64,000 nucleotides of DNA from positions 1,550,001 through 1,614,000 of the forward strand of contig NZ_CP070969.1 of the NCBI RefSeq assembly GCF_017086365.1, written 5' to 3'. This document shows, piece by piece, positions 34,599 through 44,769 of this stretch. A program made the translations under genes and the position numbers. This stretch comes from Paenibacillus tianjinensis. Lineage in GTDB: Bacteria > Bacillota > Bacilli > Paenibacillales > Paenibacillaceae. Within the stretch, counting starts at the first letter, position 1. Every line of letters starts with the position of its first letter. Below the pieces are notes generated by a model. That model searched no databases. It saw nothing but the letters and a program-made list of their open reading frames with translations, and was not told the origin of the DNA.

Positions 34599-34632
34599 AC
34601 CCGCCAAGCTGCATAGAATGCGGCCTGGCGGG
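34599..34632. terminator. hairpin terminator between convergent genes
   Basis: ACCCGCCA-a-GC ... GC-ct-GGCGGGT stem around CATAGAATG, between DUF5680 (+) and the Gly-rich protein gene (-). Confidence 0.65.
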
Positions 34633-34696
34633 TGTGTTATAGTGCAGAAGTTAAATGATGCTTCCAGTACTTAGCCTTGAGAGGTTACTGCCCGTG

Positions 34697-35086
34697 TTAA
34701 TCCCCGCCGCCGCCTCCGCCGGAATCTCCGCCACCACCAGAATCTCCGCCACCGCCGCCGGAATCTCCGCCACCGCCGCCGGAATCTCCGCCGCCGCTGT
34801 CCCAGCCTCCGTGCCCGCCATGCCCGTGATCATGTCCGCCGCTCCAGCTGCTCCCGCCGTGGTTATGGCTGTGATGTCCGTGATGTCCGCTGTTTTTGCC
34901 GGTATCATCATTACGATTGCTGTCACCGGTGAAGAAATTGGGGTTCGCACCTGTATAAAAAAAATTGTCAGCAGAATCGCTTTTGCCTCCGTACCGATTT
35001 CTTCTGCGGCCTCTTCCATTATCACGTACAATAGCATGCACAATGATATACGCAACCACGCCAATAAAAATAATGCCTATGCCCAA
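34697..35086 (-). CDS. single-span protein with His/Gly-rich repetitive tail
   Basis: 129 residues from a TTG whose complement ends at 35086; AAAAGGAG stands ~10 bases upstream and supports this start. Residues 2-19 (IGIIFIGVVAYIIVHAIV) are one membrane span. A basic stretch (GRGRRRNRYGGK), a HGHHSHNHGG His cluster, and tandem GGGGDS-type hexapeptides to the C terminus follow. His clusters suggest metal binding; the Gly tail is low complexity and its copy number may vary between strains. The long Ala-rich ORF on the other strand is its shadow. Confidence 0.65.
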   Translation of the reverse strand: MGIGIIFIGVVAYIIVHAIVRDNGRGRRRNRYGGKSDSADNFFYTGANPNFFTGDSNRNDDTGKNSGHHGHHSHNHGGSSWSGGHDHGHGGHGGWDSGGGDSGGGGGDSGGGGGDSGGGGDSGGGGGGD

Positions 35087-35163
35087 GTAGGTATCGCTCC
35101 TTTTAGGAAATAGTGTGAGGAAATCTCATATTAATCATACCATAATTTTCAAGTTGCGTGTCC

Positions 35164-36444
35164 CTAAAGAAGATTCCCCTTTTCCAGCCTGTACTGCCTT
35201 GGCGTCTTCCCCGTATATTTCTTAAACACCTTGGTGAAATAACTCTGATCGTTAAAATGCAGCCGTGTAGCGATCTCTGACAGGGTGAGGCCTGGCAGCT
35301 CCATCAGGCGTTTGGCTTCCTCAATCCGCTCCCGCTGGATATAGTCGCTTATGGCTAGTCCGGTTTCTTTTTTGAACAATTGAGAAAGATAACTAGCATT
35401 CAATCCGGCAATCTCAGCTAGCTTGCTTAAGGGAAGCTCTTCATACAAATGGTTAAAAATATAGTTCTGGCATAGGGCTGAGGTGCGGGACAGCTTAGAT
35501 ATGCGGTTGTCGCGCACATGGTCGGCGAAATCACACAGGGCGGCGTTCAGTGCCCGGTCCACAGCCGGAATATCATTCAGCTCCTCGATGTGCTGGATAT
35601 GGAAGTCGCTTAGGGTATAGGCGATTTCCCAGAACAGGCCGCCCTCAATCGCTGCGCGTGTCGCCAGGGTAATGGAGGAGACGGCCAGATTTTTTTTGCT
35701 GCGCAGCTGGCTTTTCTTGGACAACAGACCGAAGCTCTCTTCGGGAAAAGCAGCCTGGGCCCGCAGCAGTCCGGCTTTATCCCCGGTGGCAATATGGCGG
35801 AACATCTCCCGCTCCAGCATCGGGTCATGGTGCAGCCACACGTTCTCGCGCCGGTAAGATAGGTCCAGATCCGGTCCGTCACCGGGATGCGCAGCCGGCT
35901 CCGGATTGGGCGAATCCAGCAGCAGGTCCGTAACCGACAGCGCCTGCCCGGTGATAAGCGTGTACAGCAGCAGCGCAGCATGATACCATCTCATCCGGTT
36001 CAGTACAGGCAAGCTACGGTAGTACCGAATCCAGCTCTCCTGTTGGCTATGCGGAAGATTATAGTCGCGGAGCAGGCTTGCGGCCATCTCCTCCGTGATG
36101 GGAGCGGACAAGGAAGGGCCGAGCATGATCGTTCCGGCGGATTGTGCTCCCTCTGCAGGGAGGCGGAGCACGATGCAATTCTCCAAAAAACCGGTGGTGT
36201 GTACAAGCGGAAGCGGACTGTGGGCCTCAGCGCCTTGGGGAATACTGCTGCTGCGGACAACATCCATGATTTCCTCCAGCAGGCCCCTGCTGCCCGGATT
36301 GGCCGGACGTCCTTCTACAAGTGCAGGCAGTGTCAGGCGGATAGTGTCTTCTGCGTCCAGCCAGGTTACCTGTATCCGGTAAGCCTCATACAACAGCCCG
36401 CAGATATAAGGAATACCCTCGGCTTCTTTCAAGTCGTTTAGCAT
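35164..36444 (-). CDS. AraC-family regulator divergent from GH3
   Basis: 426 residues. An N-terminal ~300-residue sensor region contains a PocR/YesN-like helical part (ESWIRYYRSLPVLNRMRWYHAALLLY). The C-terminal AraC domain is clear: LSKLAEIAGLNASYLSQLF and LSEIATRLHFNDQSYFTKVFKKYTGKTPRQYR. It is transcribed away from the GH3 gene with a 117-base shared control region that also holds a cre-like site, so it probably activates that gene in response to a glycoside. Confidence 0.87.
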   Translation of the reverse strand: MLNDLKEAEGIPYICGLLYEAYRIQVTWLDAEDTIRLTLPALVEGRPANPGSRGLLEEIMDVVRSSSIPQGAEAHSPLPLVHTTGFLENCIVLRLPAEGAQSAGTIMLGPSLSAPITEEMAASLLRDYNLPHSQQESWIRYYRSLPVLNRMRWYHAALLLYTLITGQALSVTDLLLDSPNPEPAAHPGDGPDLDLSYRRENVWLHHDPMLEREMFRHIATGDKAGLLRAQAAFPEESFGLLSKKSQLRSKKNLAVSSITLATRAAIEGGLFWEIAYTLSDFHIQHIEELNDIPAVDRALNAALCDFADHVRDNRISKLSRTSALCQNYIFNHLYEELPLSKLAEIAGLNASYLSQLFKKETGLAISDYIQRERIEEAKRLMELPGLTLSEIATRLHFNDQSYFTKVFKKYTGKTPRQYRLEKGNLL

Positions 36445-36531
36445 ACCAACCCCTCTTTCTTATCCAATTAAAATACCAAAAATCAAAACAGAATGCCATA
36501 AATGCAGAGGGAAGTAAGTTAGAATGAGAAA

Positions 36532-36546
36532 AAGAAAACGCTATCT
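36532..36546 (+). promoter_or_regulatory. cre-like site before GH3 (BglB type)
   Basis: AAGAAAACGCTATCT matches 14 of 15 consensus cre positions (second base A instead of T). It lies 15 bases before the start codon, in a position to block transcription or early elongation. Confidence 0.55.
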
Positions 36547-36561
36547 TAGGGAGGGCCCTTA

Positions 36562-38832
36562 ATGACAACGAACATTCAACACCTCATTTCACAAATGACA
36601 CTCGAAGAAAAAGCAGGACTATGCTCCGGATTGGATTTTTGGCATACGAAAGGAATTGAGCGGCTCGGCATTCCGTCACTCATGGTAACCGACGGACCGC
36701 ATGGCCTGCGCAAGCAGCAGAGCAGCGCGGATCATCTGGGGCTGCACGACAGCGTACCGGCTACCTGTTTTCCTTCAGCGGCAGGACTTGCTTCCTCCTG
36801 GGACCGTGAGCTGATCGGCCGGGTAGGGCAAGCACTGGGCGCGGAATGTCAGGCGGAGAATGTTGCTGTGCTGCTGGGCCCGGGTAACAATATTAAGCGT
36901 TCGCCGCTGAACGGGCGGAACTTTGAATATTTTTCGGAAGACCCGTTTTTGGCCTCGGAGATGGCGGCAAGCCATGTGGCAGGTGTGCAGAGCCAGGGCG
37001 TAGGCACTTCGCTCAAACATTTTGCCGCCAATAACCAGGAGCACCGCAGAATGTCTGTTGATGCAGTCATCGATGAGCGGACCCTGCGTGAAATTTATCT
37101 GGCAAGCTTTGAAGGGACTGTGAAACAGAGTCAGCCTTGGAGTGTAATGTGTTCTTACAATCAGGTCAACGGTGAGTACGCCTCAGAGAGTGAAACTCTG
37201 CTGACCAAGGTGCTTCGCGATGAATGGGGTTTTGAAGGGTTTGTCGTATCTGACTGGGGTGCGGTGAATGAGCGGGTGAAGGCGCTGCAGGCCGGGCTGG
37301 AGCTGGAAATGCCGTCAAGCGGCGGGATCGGCGATGCCAAGATTGTAAATGCGGTAAACAGCGGTGAGCTGTCCATGGAGACTTTGGATAAGGCTGTGGA
37401 ACGGCTGCTGGGCTTTATTCTCAAAAGCGTGGAAGGCCGCCGGAAGGATGCCGCCTTTGATGCTGAAGAACATCATGCGCTGGCGCGTGAGGTGGCACGG
37501 GAGAGCATGGTGCTGCTGAAGAATGCGGACGGTATGCTGCCGCTTGCCAAGTCCGGTACCATCGCCATTATCGGTGAATTCGCCAAGAAGCCGCGTTATC
37601 AGGGCGGCGGCAGCTCGCATGTGAATCCGACGAAGCTGGATGATGCTTTTGCGGAGATGCAAGCCGTTGGCGGAGATGCTGTTAGCTTCTTGTATGCGCA
37701 GGGATACGAGCTGGCCAGCGATGAGATCAATGAGCGTATGCTGCAGGAAGCCCGGGACACAGCGGCAAAGGCGGATACGGCCGTGCTGTTCCTTGGCTTA
37801 CCTGACCGTTACGAATCCGAAGGCTATGACCGCACCCATCTGTCGCTTCCGGCCAGCCATAAGGCCTTGATCGAGGCGGTAGCGGAAGTGCAGAGTAATG
37901 TTATCGTTGTGCTGAGCAATGGTTCACCAGTGGAAATGCCGTGGCTTCCGCAGACCAAAGCGGTGCTGGAAGGCTATCTGGGCGGACAGGCTTTTGGCGG
38001 CGCGGTTGCCGATCTGCTCTTCGGTGCAGTAAGCCCGAGCGGCAAGCTGGCGGAGACCTTCCCGCAGAAACTGAGCGACAATCCCTCGTTCCTGAACTTC
38101 CCCGGTGAAGGAGATAAGGTGGAATACAAGGAAGGGCTGTTTGTCGGCTACCGTTATTACGATAAGAAAGAAATTGAGCCGCTGTTCCCGTTCGGCTTCG
38201 GGCTGAGCTACACTGAATTCGAGTACAGTGATTTGCTGCTGGATAAGAGCAGCATCGAAGATACAGATACTGTACAGGTTACGGTTAACGTTAAGAACAC
38301 CGGCAGCAGACCCGGCAAAGATACGGTGCAGCTCTATGTCAGCGATGTGGAGAGCAGCGTCATCCGTCCGCTCCGGGAGCTGAAGGGTTTTGCAAAAATC
38401 GAACTACAGCCGGGTGAGGCACGCGAGGTTTCCTTTACGCTGAACAAGCGCTCGTTCGCCTACTACAACGTGCAGCTGGGCGATTGGCATGTGGAGAGCG
38501 GAGTGTTTAACATTCTAGTGGGTGCGTCTTCGCGCGATATCCGTCTTACCGCTCCGCTGGAAGTGAAATCGACAGTACGCCTTGCCGCGAATTTCCACCG
38601 GAATACGACGGTAGGCGACCTGCTGGCCAATCCGCTGACCGCAGACAAGGCGAAGCACTACAGCAGCATCTTCGGCCTCGAAAGCGCTATGGAGGATAAT
38701 CCGGAAATGTTCCTCGCTATGATGAAATATATGCCGCTGCGGGCACTGATCGGCTTCGGCCAAGGCAGATATACCGAGGAGAACCTGGCAGAGGATCTGC
38801 GGGAATTGAACGCACTGGCCGGGCAGGAATGA
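36562..38832 (+). CDS. GH3 beta-glucosidase (BglB-like)
   Basis: 756 residues, cytoplasmic. [10 protein letters not shown] near residue 42, KHF (152-154), nucleophile D231 in VVSDWGA, the alpha/beta sandwich domain with [12 protein letters not shown], and a fibronectin-III-like C-terminal domain ([32 protein letters not shown]) give the standard domain order without extra modules. It hydrolyses terminal beta-glucosides such as cello-oligomers. GGGAGGG precedes the ATG. Regulated probably by the divergent AraC protein and CcpA. Confidence 0.93.
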   Translation: MTTNIQHLISQMTLEEKAGLCSGLDFWHTKGIERLGIPSLMVTDGPHGLRKQQSSADHLGLHDSVPATCFPSAAGLASSWDRELIGRVGQALGAECQAENVAVLLGPGNNIKRSPLNGRNFEYFSEDPFLASEMAASHVAGVQSQGVGTSLKHFAANNQEHRRMSVDAVIDERTLREIYLASFEGTVKQSQPWSVMCSYNQVNGEYASESETLLTKVLRDEWGFEGFVVSDWGAVNERVKALQAGLELEMPSSGGIGDAKIVNAVNSGELSMETLDKAVERLLGFILKSVEGRRKDAAFDAEEHHALAREVARESMVLLKNADGMLPLAKSGTIAIIGEFAKKPRYQGGGSSHVNPTKLDDAFAEMQAVGGDAVSFLYAQGYELASDEINERMLQEARDTAAKADTAVLFLGLPDRYESEGYDRTHLSLPASHKALIEAVAEVQSNVIVVLSNGSPVEMPWLPQTKAVLEGYLGGQAFGGAVADLLFGAVSPSGKLAETFPQKLSDNPSFLNFPGEGDKVEYKEGLFVGYRYYDKKEIEPLFPFGFGLSYTEFEYSDLLLDKSSIEDTDTVQVTVNVKNTGSRPGKDTVQLYVSDVESSVIRPLRELKGFAKIELQPGEAREVSFTLNKRSFAYYNVQLGDWHVESGVFNILVGASSRDIRLTAPLEVKSTVRLAANFHRNTTVGDLLANPLTADKAKHYSSIFGLESAMEDNPEMFLAMMKYMPLRALIGFGQGRYTEENLAEDLRELNALAGQE

Positions 38833-39112
38833 GTTTTGGCCTTCAGTAACAGGAGGTTCGATATAGGCTGAATGTTGCAGCTGACGACAACTCCATGTCT
38901 GATGAGTCAGCGGCGGTTGGAGTCATTGTATTTACTGCAATAGAAAGGTTCAATATCCTGAGGTGAATAGCCTTCTATTGTATTTCATACATTAGATTTC
39001 CTCGTTTCGGGCTAAATCATCGTTTTCAACCAATTCTAAAATCTATATCGGCATATAGTTGAGCTCGATCCTATACTAAGCTTCTCGGGACATATATCAT
39101 GCTTCACCCGCA
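38833..39112. other. intergenic stretch without recognisable genes
   Basis: About 280 bases between GH3 and the terminator pair. I see no ORF with a ribosome site, no RNA gene motif and no clear promoter. Confidence 0.5.
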
Positions 39113-39197
39113 GGCACTGCTGATCGCAAGCAGCAGTGCCCACAACACACAGAGCAGCATTTCTCTGATAACCGGAGAAACGCTGCTCTGTAGTTTT
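39113..39197. terminator. two consecutive hairpins between convergent genes
   Basis: Hairpin 1: GGCACTGCTG / CAGCAGTGCC (39113-39140). Hairpin 2: CAGAGCAGC-a-TTTCTC / GAGAAA-c-GCTGCTCTG (39150-39190), followed by TAGTTTTTTC. The second is a good rightward terminator for the GH3 gene. Confidence 0.8.
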
Positions 39198-39235
39198 TTC
39201 TCTCCATGGTGCCCAGAGGGCTGTCTTGGCTGTCT

Positions 39236-40171
39236 TTAGAATGACCTGTTCAGCAGAAACTCCAGATTGCGGTAATATACGCCAGTGGCGTTCCAGTCCC
39301 GGTAAGCTTCCGGCACCGGAATGCCCGCGGCGTCCGGCTTCGGCTCCAGCCCTCTATATTGTTGACTGACAGCCAACAAATCCCTTATGTATTCCTGCAT
39401 ATATTTGATGCTGCCAGCATCGCCTACGGGACCATGTCCTGGTACAATCTGCTTAGCTCCTAACTTCTCCAGCGCGTCCAGCGCGTTCAGCCAGCTGTGC
39501 GGATCTCCGTCTGTGAACAGCGGATGATTCCGGATGGCGATAACATCTCCGGCGAAGACGAGGGAATCAGCAGGGGAGTAGAGAATCGAATCGCATTCCG
39601 TGTGTGCCCGCCCAAGGGACAGCAGCCGGACACTTCTTTTGGAGCCATGGAGGGTCAGCTGATGTTCATAGGTAAGCTCCGGATAGGTGACGGCGAGTGT
39701 CTCTATCGATTCCCGGATTTCCAGGAGGTAGTTATGTTCACTAGCCAGCCGCAGCCGCTTCTCCTGCTCAGGCTCAGAAGATAGCTTGGCGGCGGCTTCG
39801 GCAATGTCCGCTTCCAGTTTCGGCAGCAGCGGCGTCATCCGGGTCAGCCACTGGGGCTGTGTTTCCTGCATCAGCTCCCGGGCTCTGCTGGAAGATACAA
39901 TCGTTTCGCCGGTGAAAAACTGATTGCCGCGGACATGGTCCCCATGCCAGTGGCTGTTGATGACATAACCGATAGGCTGGTCAAAGAGGTGCAGCGCCGC
40001 TTCGCGCAGGTCTTTGCCAGCCTGGGGAGTGTTAAAAGTATCGAAGATCAGCGTAAATCCGCCCATATCCATGATGCCTGCATTGCTCATGGCCCCGCCC
40101 TGTTCCGTGGCTATCAGTGCATAAATACCTTCAGCCAACGGGTGAATGCTGAAATGCCGGGAATGAAACAT
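39236..40171 (-). CDS. MBL-fold metallo-hydrolase
   Basis: 311 residues from the ATG complementary to 40169-40171 (AGAGGTC upstream), rather than the far upstream ATG at 40252. The zinc motif HWHGDH is complete, followed by LGRAHTECDSILY (His), VFAGDVI (Asp) and VPGHGPVG (His). This pattern fits the glyoxalase II / SoxH-like group. There is no signal peptide. Substrate unknown. Divergent from GH30. Confidence 0.87.
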   Translation of the reverse strand: MFHSRHFSIHPLAEGIYALIATEQGGAMSNAGIMDMGGFTLIFDTFNTPQAGKDLREAALHLFDQPIGYVINSHWHGDHVRGNQFFTGETIVSSSRARELMQETQPQWLTRMTPLLPKLEADIAEAAAKLSSEPEQEKRLRLASEHNYLLEIRESIETLAVTYPELTYEHQLTLHGSKRSVRLLSLGRAHTECDSILYSPADSLVFAGDVIAIRNHPLFTDGDPHSWLNALDALEKLGAKQIVPGHGPVGDAGSIKYMQEYIRDLLAVSQQYRGLEPKPDAAGIPVPEAYRDWNATGVYYRNLEFLLNRSF

Positions 40172-40324
40172 AATTTGACCTCTTTTCATAAGTAATGAAT
40201 TCATAATATTTCCAATTGTCTTTGTACGTGAGCATAACGCCGTTCGTTTCATCCGGCAAGATTAAAATAATCCAATCCCCGGCTGCCGGATTGTCCAATC
40301 CATCTCCAGCACATTAGAGATATA

Positions 40325-40339
40325 ATGTAAGCGCAAACA
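40325..40339 (+). promoter_or_regulatory. cre site overlapping the GH30 promoter
   Basis: ATGTAAGCGCAAACA fits WTGNAANCGNWNNCW at every position. It overlaps a TATAAT (40321-40326), so CcpA binding would directly block RNA polymerase. Confidence 0.7.
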
Positions 40340-40412
40340 TTCCGGTGCAGGCTATATCTGCTGCATGAGAAGAACTGTGAACCCTATTACCGTAAGGAGT
40401 GAAAATAAACAG

Positions 40413-41783
40413 ATGACAAATACACAGCTTCGATGGTTCGCAAGTACAGAACAGGCAGCATGGGTGGAGCAGGAAGCTCCTGGGCCGAACGGATCTGATA
40501 AGTCCGATGGCCCTGCCAAGGCCAATAAGCCCAATCTTTCAATCACCGCCGACCAGCATCAGATACTGGAAGGCTTCGGCGGCTGTTTCAATGAGCTGGG
40601 GTACGAAGCGCTGCTGACTTTGCCGGAGGAGGAACGGGCCAGGGTGATGCACGCGCTGTTCCACCCGGAGGGAGAGCAGCGCTTCAGCATCTGCCGGCTG
40701 CCGATCGGCGCCAGTGATTATGCGCTGGAATGGTACAGCCATAATGAGACCGACGGCGATTATGCGATGGAGCATTTCTCCATAGAGCGTGACCGGAAGT
40801 TTCTGATCCCCTATATCCGTGAAGCGCTGGCGCTGAACCCGGAGCTGAAGCTGTTCGCTTCGCCCTGGAGTCCGCCAACCTGGATGAAATCCCCTAAGGC
40901 CTACAACTACGGTACGCTGCGCTGGGAACCAGAGAATCTTGCGGCTTATGCGCTGTACTTCGTCAAGTTCGTGCAGGCTTATAAGGAAGAAGGGATCACC
41001 ATTCATCAGGTGCATGTGCAGAATGAAGTGGTGGCCGACCAGAAGTTTCCTTCCTGTGTCTGGACCGGAGAGCAGCTGCGCGAGTTCATCCGTGACTATC
41101 TGGGCCCTGCCTTTGCAGACCATGGATTGGACACAGAAATCTGGCTGGGCACCATCAATGTGCCGGAGCCCTGGGATGAATGGCTAAAGCATAAGTCCAG
41201 CGACCATGACGCTTTTGCCGGTGTTGTGCTCGGTGATCCTGAGGCTTACAAGTATGTTAAGGGGGTCGGTTATCAGTGGGCAGGCAAGCATGCGATCCAG
41301 CGGACCGCCCAGAGCTATCCCGAGCTGCGGTACATGCAGACCGAAAATGAATGCGGGGACGGGGAGAATACTTGGTTTTATGCAAAATATGTATTTGGTC
41401 TGTACCAGCATTATTTTACGAACGGCGTGAATGCCTATATCTACTGGAACATGGCGCTTGCCCCGAAGGGACGGAGCACCTGGGGCTGGGAGCAAAACTC
41501 GATGCTGACCATTGAGCCCGGGCAAAACACTGCCATCATCAATCCGGAATATTATGTGATGCAGCATTTCTTCCGCTTCGCTGCGCCGGGTTCGGTGCGG
41601 GTGGGGCTTAAGGGACCCTGGAGCGGACATTCGGTGGCCTTCCGCACACCGGACGGCGGGGTAACGCTGGTACTGGCCAATCCCTACAAGGAAAAACGTA
41701 TGCTGCACTTGGACAGCGGCTCTGTAGAGTATGCTTTTGAGCTGGAGCCGGAATCCTTCCATACGATCGTGCTCGGCCCATAG
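40413..41783 (+). CDS. GH30 glycosidase (glucosylceramidase-like)
   Basis: 456 residues from ATG 40413 (TAAGGAG 13 bases upstream). Family features: EGFGGCFNELG at the start of the barrel, SPWSPPTWMK, acid/base E205 in HVQNEV, nucleophile E311 in MQTENE, and the C-terminal beta domain (SGHSVAFRTPDGGVTLVLANP). It lacks a signal peptide, so it acts on internalised beta-glucosides or related oligosaccharides. It stands upstream of a YesMN/ABC/GH42 cluster but has its own terminator and cre site. Confidence 0.9.
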   Translation: MTNTQLRWFASTEQAAWVEQEAPGPNGSDKSDGPAKANKPNLSITADQHQILEGFGGCFNELGYEALLTLPEEERARVMHALFHPEGEQRFSICRLPIGASDYALEWYSHNETDGDYAMEHFSIERDRKFLIPYIREALALNPELKLFASPWSPPTWMKSPKAYNYGTLRWEPENLAAYALYFVKFVQAYKEEGITIHQVHVQNEVVADQKFPSCVWTGEQLREFIRDYLGPAFADHGLDTEIWLGTINVPEPWDEWLKHKSSDHDAFAGVVLGDPEAYKYVKGVGYQWAGKHAIQRTAQSYPELRYMQTENECGDGENTWFYAKYVFGLYQHYFTNGVNAYIYWNMALAPKGRSTWGWEQNSMLTIEPGQNTAIINPEYYVMQHFFRFAAPGSVRVGLKGPWSGHSVAFRTPDGGVTLVLANPYKEKRMLHLDSGSVEYAFELEPESFHTIVLGP

Positions 41784-41800
41784 AAGGCACAACATTTCTG

Positions 41801-41836
41801 AACTAACGTCCGCTATCCGGGGCGTTAGTTTTTTGC
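41801..41836 (+). terminator. intrinsic terminator after GH30
   Basis: AACTAACG ... CGTTAGTT stem (inner CC/GG pairs) followed by TTTT. Confidence 0.85.
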
Positions 41837-41900
41837 TAATATGAATCCATTCTGCGATGGGCAGACTATGAATACTGAAACCGGGAGGTTAGCTAGAGCG

Positions 41901-43682
41901 ATGTTCACGAAATGGATGATGAAACTGATAGAGCCTTTCCGGCGAAGTATCCGCAATAAGCTGATGCTGACGATGATTATTCTTGCAGTAGTACCGATCG
42001 TTACCATCACCGGCCTGGCCGCAGAGAACAGCCGCAGGTCGATGGAGGCTGAGGTCATCAGCACGAATCTCTCCAATATGAAATGGACCGGAATCTATCT
42101 CGGGGACCAGTTCGCCCAGCTTAACAATCTGATTTATACCGTGCTGATCAGCCCGCACCTGAGCGATTATCTTGCAAACGCCGAGGAGCCATCCCTGTCC
42201 AGCCAATTTGCCGCGCAGAAAAATATTATAGACACTCTGACCAATCTGTTCTACTCCGCAGGCAACCATGTGATCGGGGTGGAGCTGTACTTGAAAGAGT
42301 ATGACAAGCTGTTCACAATCAATGCCTCGCAAAGTGATATCGAATCACCCGGCGCTATCCCGGCCCCATACAAGCTTCTGTTTGACCAGGATAAGGATTT
42401 CATGATTACTTCGGACAGCCGCGATGACAGCAAGTTCCAGCTCGTGCGGAGCATTAACCGGTTTGAGAATCAGGAAAAGCTTGGCGGCATCTCGCTAGGC
42501 ATCCGCTGGGGGGTACTCGATCAGACCCTGAATCTGCTGGGTCGCGGCAGCGACCATACGGTATTCATTGCCGGTGCGGACGGTGAGGTGCTGTATCAGC
42601 CCTGGGGAGACAGCCCGTCCAAGGATACGGTGAGCCGGGTAGCCGGCACGCAGGAGACTCAGGGATATTTCCGCAGTGACCATGGATATGTGTTCTACAA
42701 TACGATAGATCCGGTTGGCCTTAAGCTGGTCACCGTGATTCCGAACAGCTCGATCAATGAAAGTGCGCTGGCGACGATGAATTTCGGGCTAATTGTCGGG
42801 GCGGTCTCCGTCGCCTTAGCTATTCTGCTTGCGGTGCTGCTGGCCTGGCGGGTAGCAACGCCGATTGTCAGTCTGACCCGGTCGATCCAGGGCTTCGGTA
42901 TGATGAAGGAGCGGGAGATGAAATTCAGCAGCCGCATGGATGAGATAGGCTTCCTGGAGACGAAGCTGTACCAGATGTCGCACCGCATCCGCGAGCATAT
43001 CCGCACGGAGTATGTGATCAGTCTGGAGAAAAAGAGTGCCGAGCTCAAAGCGCTTCAGGCGCAGATCAACCCGCATTTTCTGCAGAATACGTTGCAGATG
43101 ATCGGCAGCATGCTGTTCAAGAACAGCCCGGCGGAGAGCTATGGTGTGCTGAGATCGCTCAGCGATATGTTCCGCTACATCATTCGCGAGCCTGAAGACC
43201 TGGCCCCGCTGCAGGCAGAGCTGAACCATCTGAATAATTATATGCAGATTCAGCAGCAGCGTTTTGCCGCCCGGCTTGACTACAGCATCACCGTGAATGA
43301 GGACACAGCCGGCAGCCTGATCCCGAAGCTGAGCCTGCAGCCGATTGTGGAGAATGCTTTTTTCCACGGCCTGGAACAGAAGACTGGACCCTGGAAGCTG
43401 GAGGTCCTGGTAAAGCGTGAGGGACAGAACACGGTTATTATGATCCGTGATAACGGGATAGGCATGCCGCCGGACAAGCTATCGGATCTGCAGGGAAGGC
43501 TGCAGCTGCGAAGCGGCGGGCTGTGGACGCACGGTGAGCGGATCGGGCTCAGCAACGTGGCTTCGCGGATTCATATGCATTACGGCGAGCTGTACGGAAT
43601 CCGCGTGGAGAGCAGTCCCGGAGAAGGAACAACAGTGACGGTAACAATTCCCTTAGAGAGGAAGGTGATGGACCATGCATAA
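41901..43682 (+). CDS. YesM-type sensor histidine kinase
   Basis: 593 residues from ATG 41901 (GGGAGG 12 bases upstream); ATG 41868 is an alternative. TM1 (~21-42), a Cache-like extracellular sensor, TM2 (~300-322), HAMP linker, then the His_kinase domain with the phospho-site in QINPHFLQNTLQ and an ATPase with IVENAFFHGLEQ and RDNGIGMP. YesM kinases partner AraC-type YesN regulators to control carbohydrate ABC importers, and the next gene is such a regulator (8-base overlap). Confidence 0.92.
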   Translation: MFTKWMMKLIEPFRRSIRNKLMLTMIILAVVPIVTITGLAAENSRRSMEAEVISTNLSNMKWTGIYLGDQFAQLNNLIYTVLISPHLSDYLANAEEPSLSSQFAAQKNIIDTLTNLFYSAGNHVIGVELYLKEYDKLFTINASQSDIESPGAIPAPYKLLFDQDKDFMITSDSRDDSKFQLVRSINRFENQEKLGGISLGIRWGVLDQTLNLLGRGSDHTVFIAGADGEVLYQPWGDSPSKDTVSRVAGTQETQGYFRSDHGYVFYNTIDPVGLKLVTVIPNSSINESALATMNFGLIVGAVSVALAILLAVLLAWRVATPIVSLTRSIQGFGMMKEREMKFSSRMDEIGFLETKLYQMSHRIREHIRTEYVISLEKKSAELKALQAQINPHFLQNTLQMIGSMLFKNSPAESYGVLRSLSDMFRYIIREPEDLAPLQAELNHLNNYMQIQQQRFAARLDYSITVNEDTAGSLIPKLSLQPIVENAFFHGLEQKTGPWKLEVLVKREGQNTVIMIRDNGIGMPPDKLSDLQGRLQLRSGGLWTHGERIGLSNVASRIHMHYGELYGIRVESSPGEGTTVTVTIPLERKVMDHA

Positions 43683-44760
43683 AGTGCTGCTGGTGGATGA
43701 TGAGAGCTGGAACCGTGATATTGTGCGGACGTTCGGAGCCTGGGAGGCCCTTGGGCTGGAAATAGCCGGCGAAGCAGAGGATGGTCAGGAGGCGCTGCGG
43801 CTTGTAAGCGAGCTGACGCCGCAGATTATTATTACCGATATGCGCATGCCCGGTACGGACGGCGTAATGCTGATGAATGAGCTGCATGCACGGTTTCCTG
43901 AGATCAAAGTGATCGTGATCAGCGGATATGACGATTTCAAATATGCGCAAAGCGCAATCCGTTACGGGGCAATGGATTATCTGCTGAAGCCGATCGACCC
44001 GGCGGAATTGAATGCTGTGCTGCGCAAATGCGTCAAGGAGCTGGAAGAAGCATTCAGTATACCGGGGGGCTACGCTCTGGACCTGGGTGTATCCTTCTCG
44101 CTGGCACAGCACAAGCAGCTTATAAAGGTGCATTTCAACGAGCTGAACAGCGAAGGGGTGAGCTCTGTTCTTGATGCCGTCGGCAAGGAATTGGAACAGG
44201 CAGGGGCCGGCAAACCGGGAGCTCTCCGGCAGGCGGCTGGTGAAATGCTGCTGCTGCTGAAGGAGCTGATGCACGGCAACGGGCTGGAGGACGACGGACT
44301 GGTAACGGAGCTTCCGCAGGAGGTGCTGCAGTCCGGCAGCAGCATGATTGCTTTTCTCAAGGGACTTTATACGGCGGGACTTGAGCAGCTGATCGGCCAG
44401 CGGAAGTTCAAGAACAAGCTGAATCTGGAAGAGGTCAGGCAGTACATCGACGCCCATTTTGCTGAAGCGGTGACGCTGGAAGCACTGGCGAGAGCCTTTT
44501 TTGTCAGCAAGGAATATTTAAGCAAGGTCTTTAAGCTGGAGTATGGCTGCAATGTCACGGATTATATCCTGCATCTGCGCATGGAGAAGGCGAAGGCGTG
44601 GCTGGCGGAGGAGAGCATTCCGATCAAGACGGTGGCAGAGCTGTCCGGATACGAGGATGTGGGCTATTTTTACCGGGTATTCAAGAAGCATTACGGCATC
44701 GCTCCGGGTGAAATGAGGAAGCAGGGCGGCGGTTTAAAAATGTCCAATCCCAAAGGGTAA
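43675..44760 (+). CDS. YesN-type response regulator with AraC output
   Basis: 361 residues. Receiver domain with D8/D9, phospho-acceptor D55 (IITDMRMPG) and Lys in LLKPID; a ~120-residue helical linker; a C-terminal AraC domain (VTLEALARAFFVSKEYLSKVF; IKTVAELSGYEDVGYFYRVFKKHYG). It should activate the binding-protein operon that begins 80 bases downstream. Confidence 0.92.
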   Translation: MHKVLLVDDESWNRDIVRTFGAWEALGLEIAGEAEDGQEALRLVSELTPQIIITDMRMPGTDGVMLMNELHARFPEIKVIVISGYDDFKYAQSAIRYGAMDYLLKPIDPAELNAVLRKCVKELEEAFSIPGGYALDLGVSFSLAQHKQLIKVHFNELNSEGVSSVLDAVGKELEQAGAGKPGALRQAAGEMLLLLKELMHGNGLEDDGLVTELPQEVLQSGSSMIAFLKGLYTAGLEQLIGQRKFKNKLNLEEVRQYIDAHFAEAVTLEALARAFFVSKEYLSKVFKLEYGCNVTDYILHLRMEKAKAWLAEESIPIKTVAELSGYEDVGYFYRVFKKHYGIAPGEMRKQGGGLKMSNPKG

Positions 44761-44769
44761 TTCCGTCCA

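Noticed and set aside
34655..35113. 152-codon Ala/Ile-rich reading frame on the plus strand
   Set aside because: It is the complement of the Gly/His-rich gene, has no ribosome site, and its composition reflects the repeats.
35887..36441. 184-codon plus-strand frame
   Set aside because: Antisense to the AraC regulator at 35164; basic, low-information product with no start signal.
43549..44457. 302-codon minus-strand frame
   Set aside because: Fully antisense to the YesN-type regulator, with no family motif or ribosome site.
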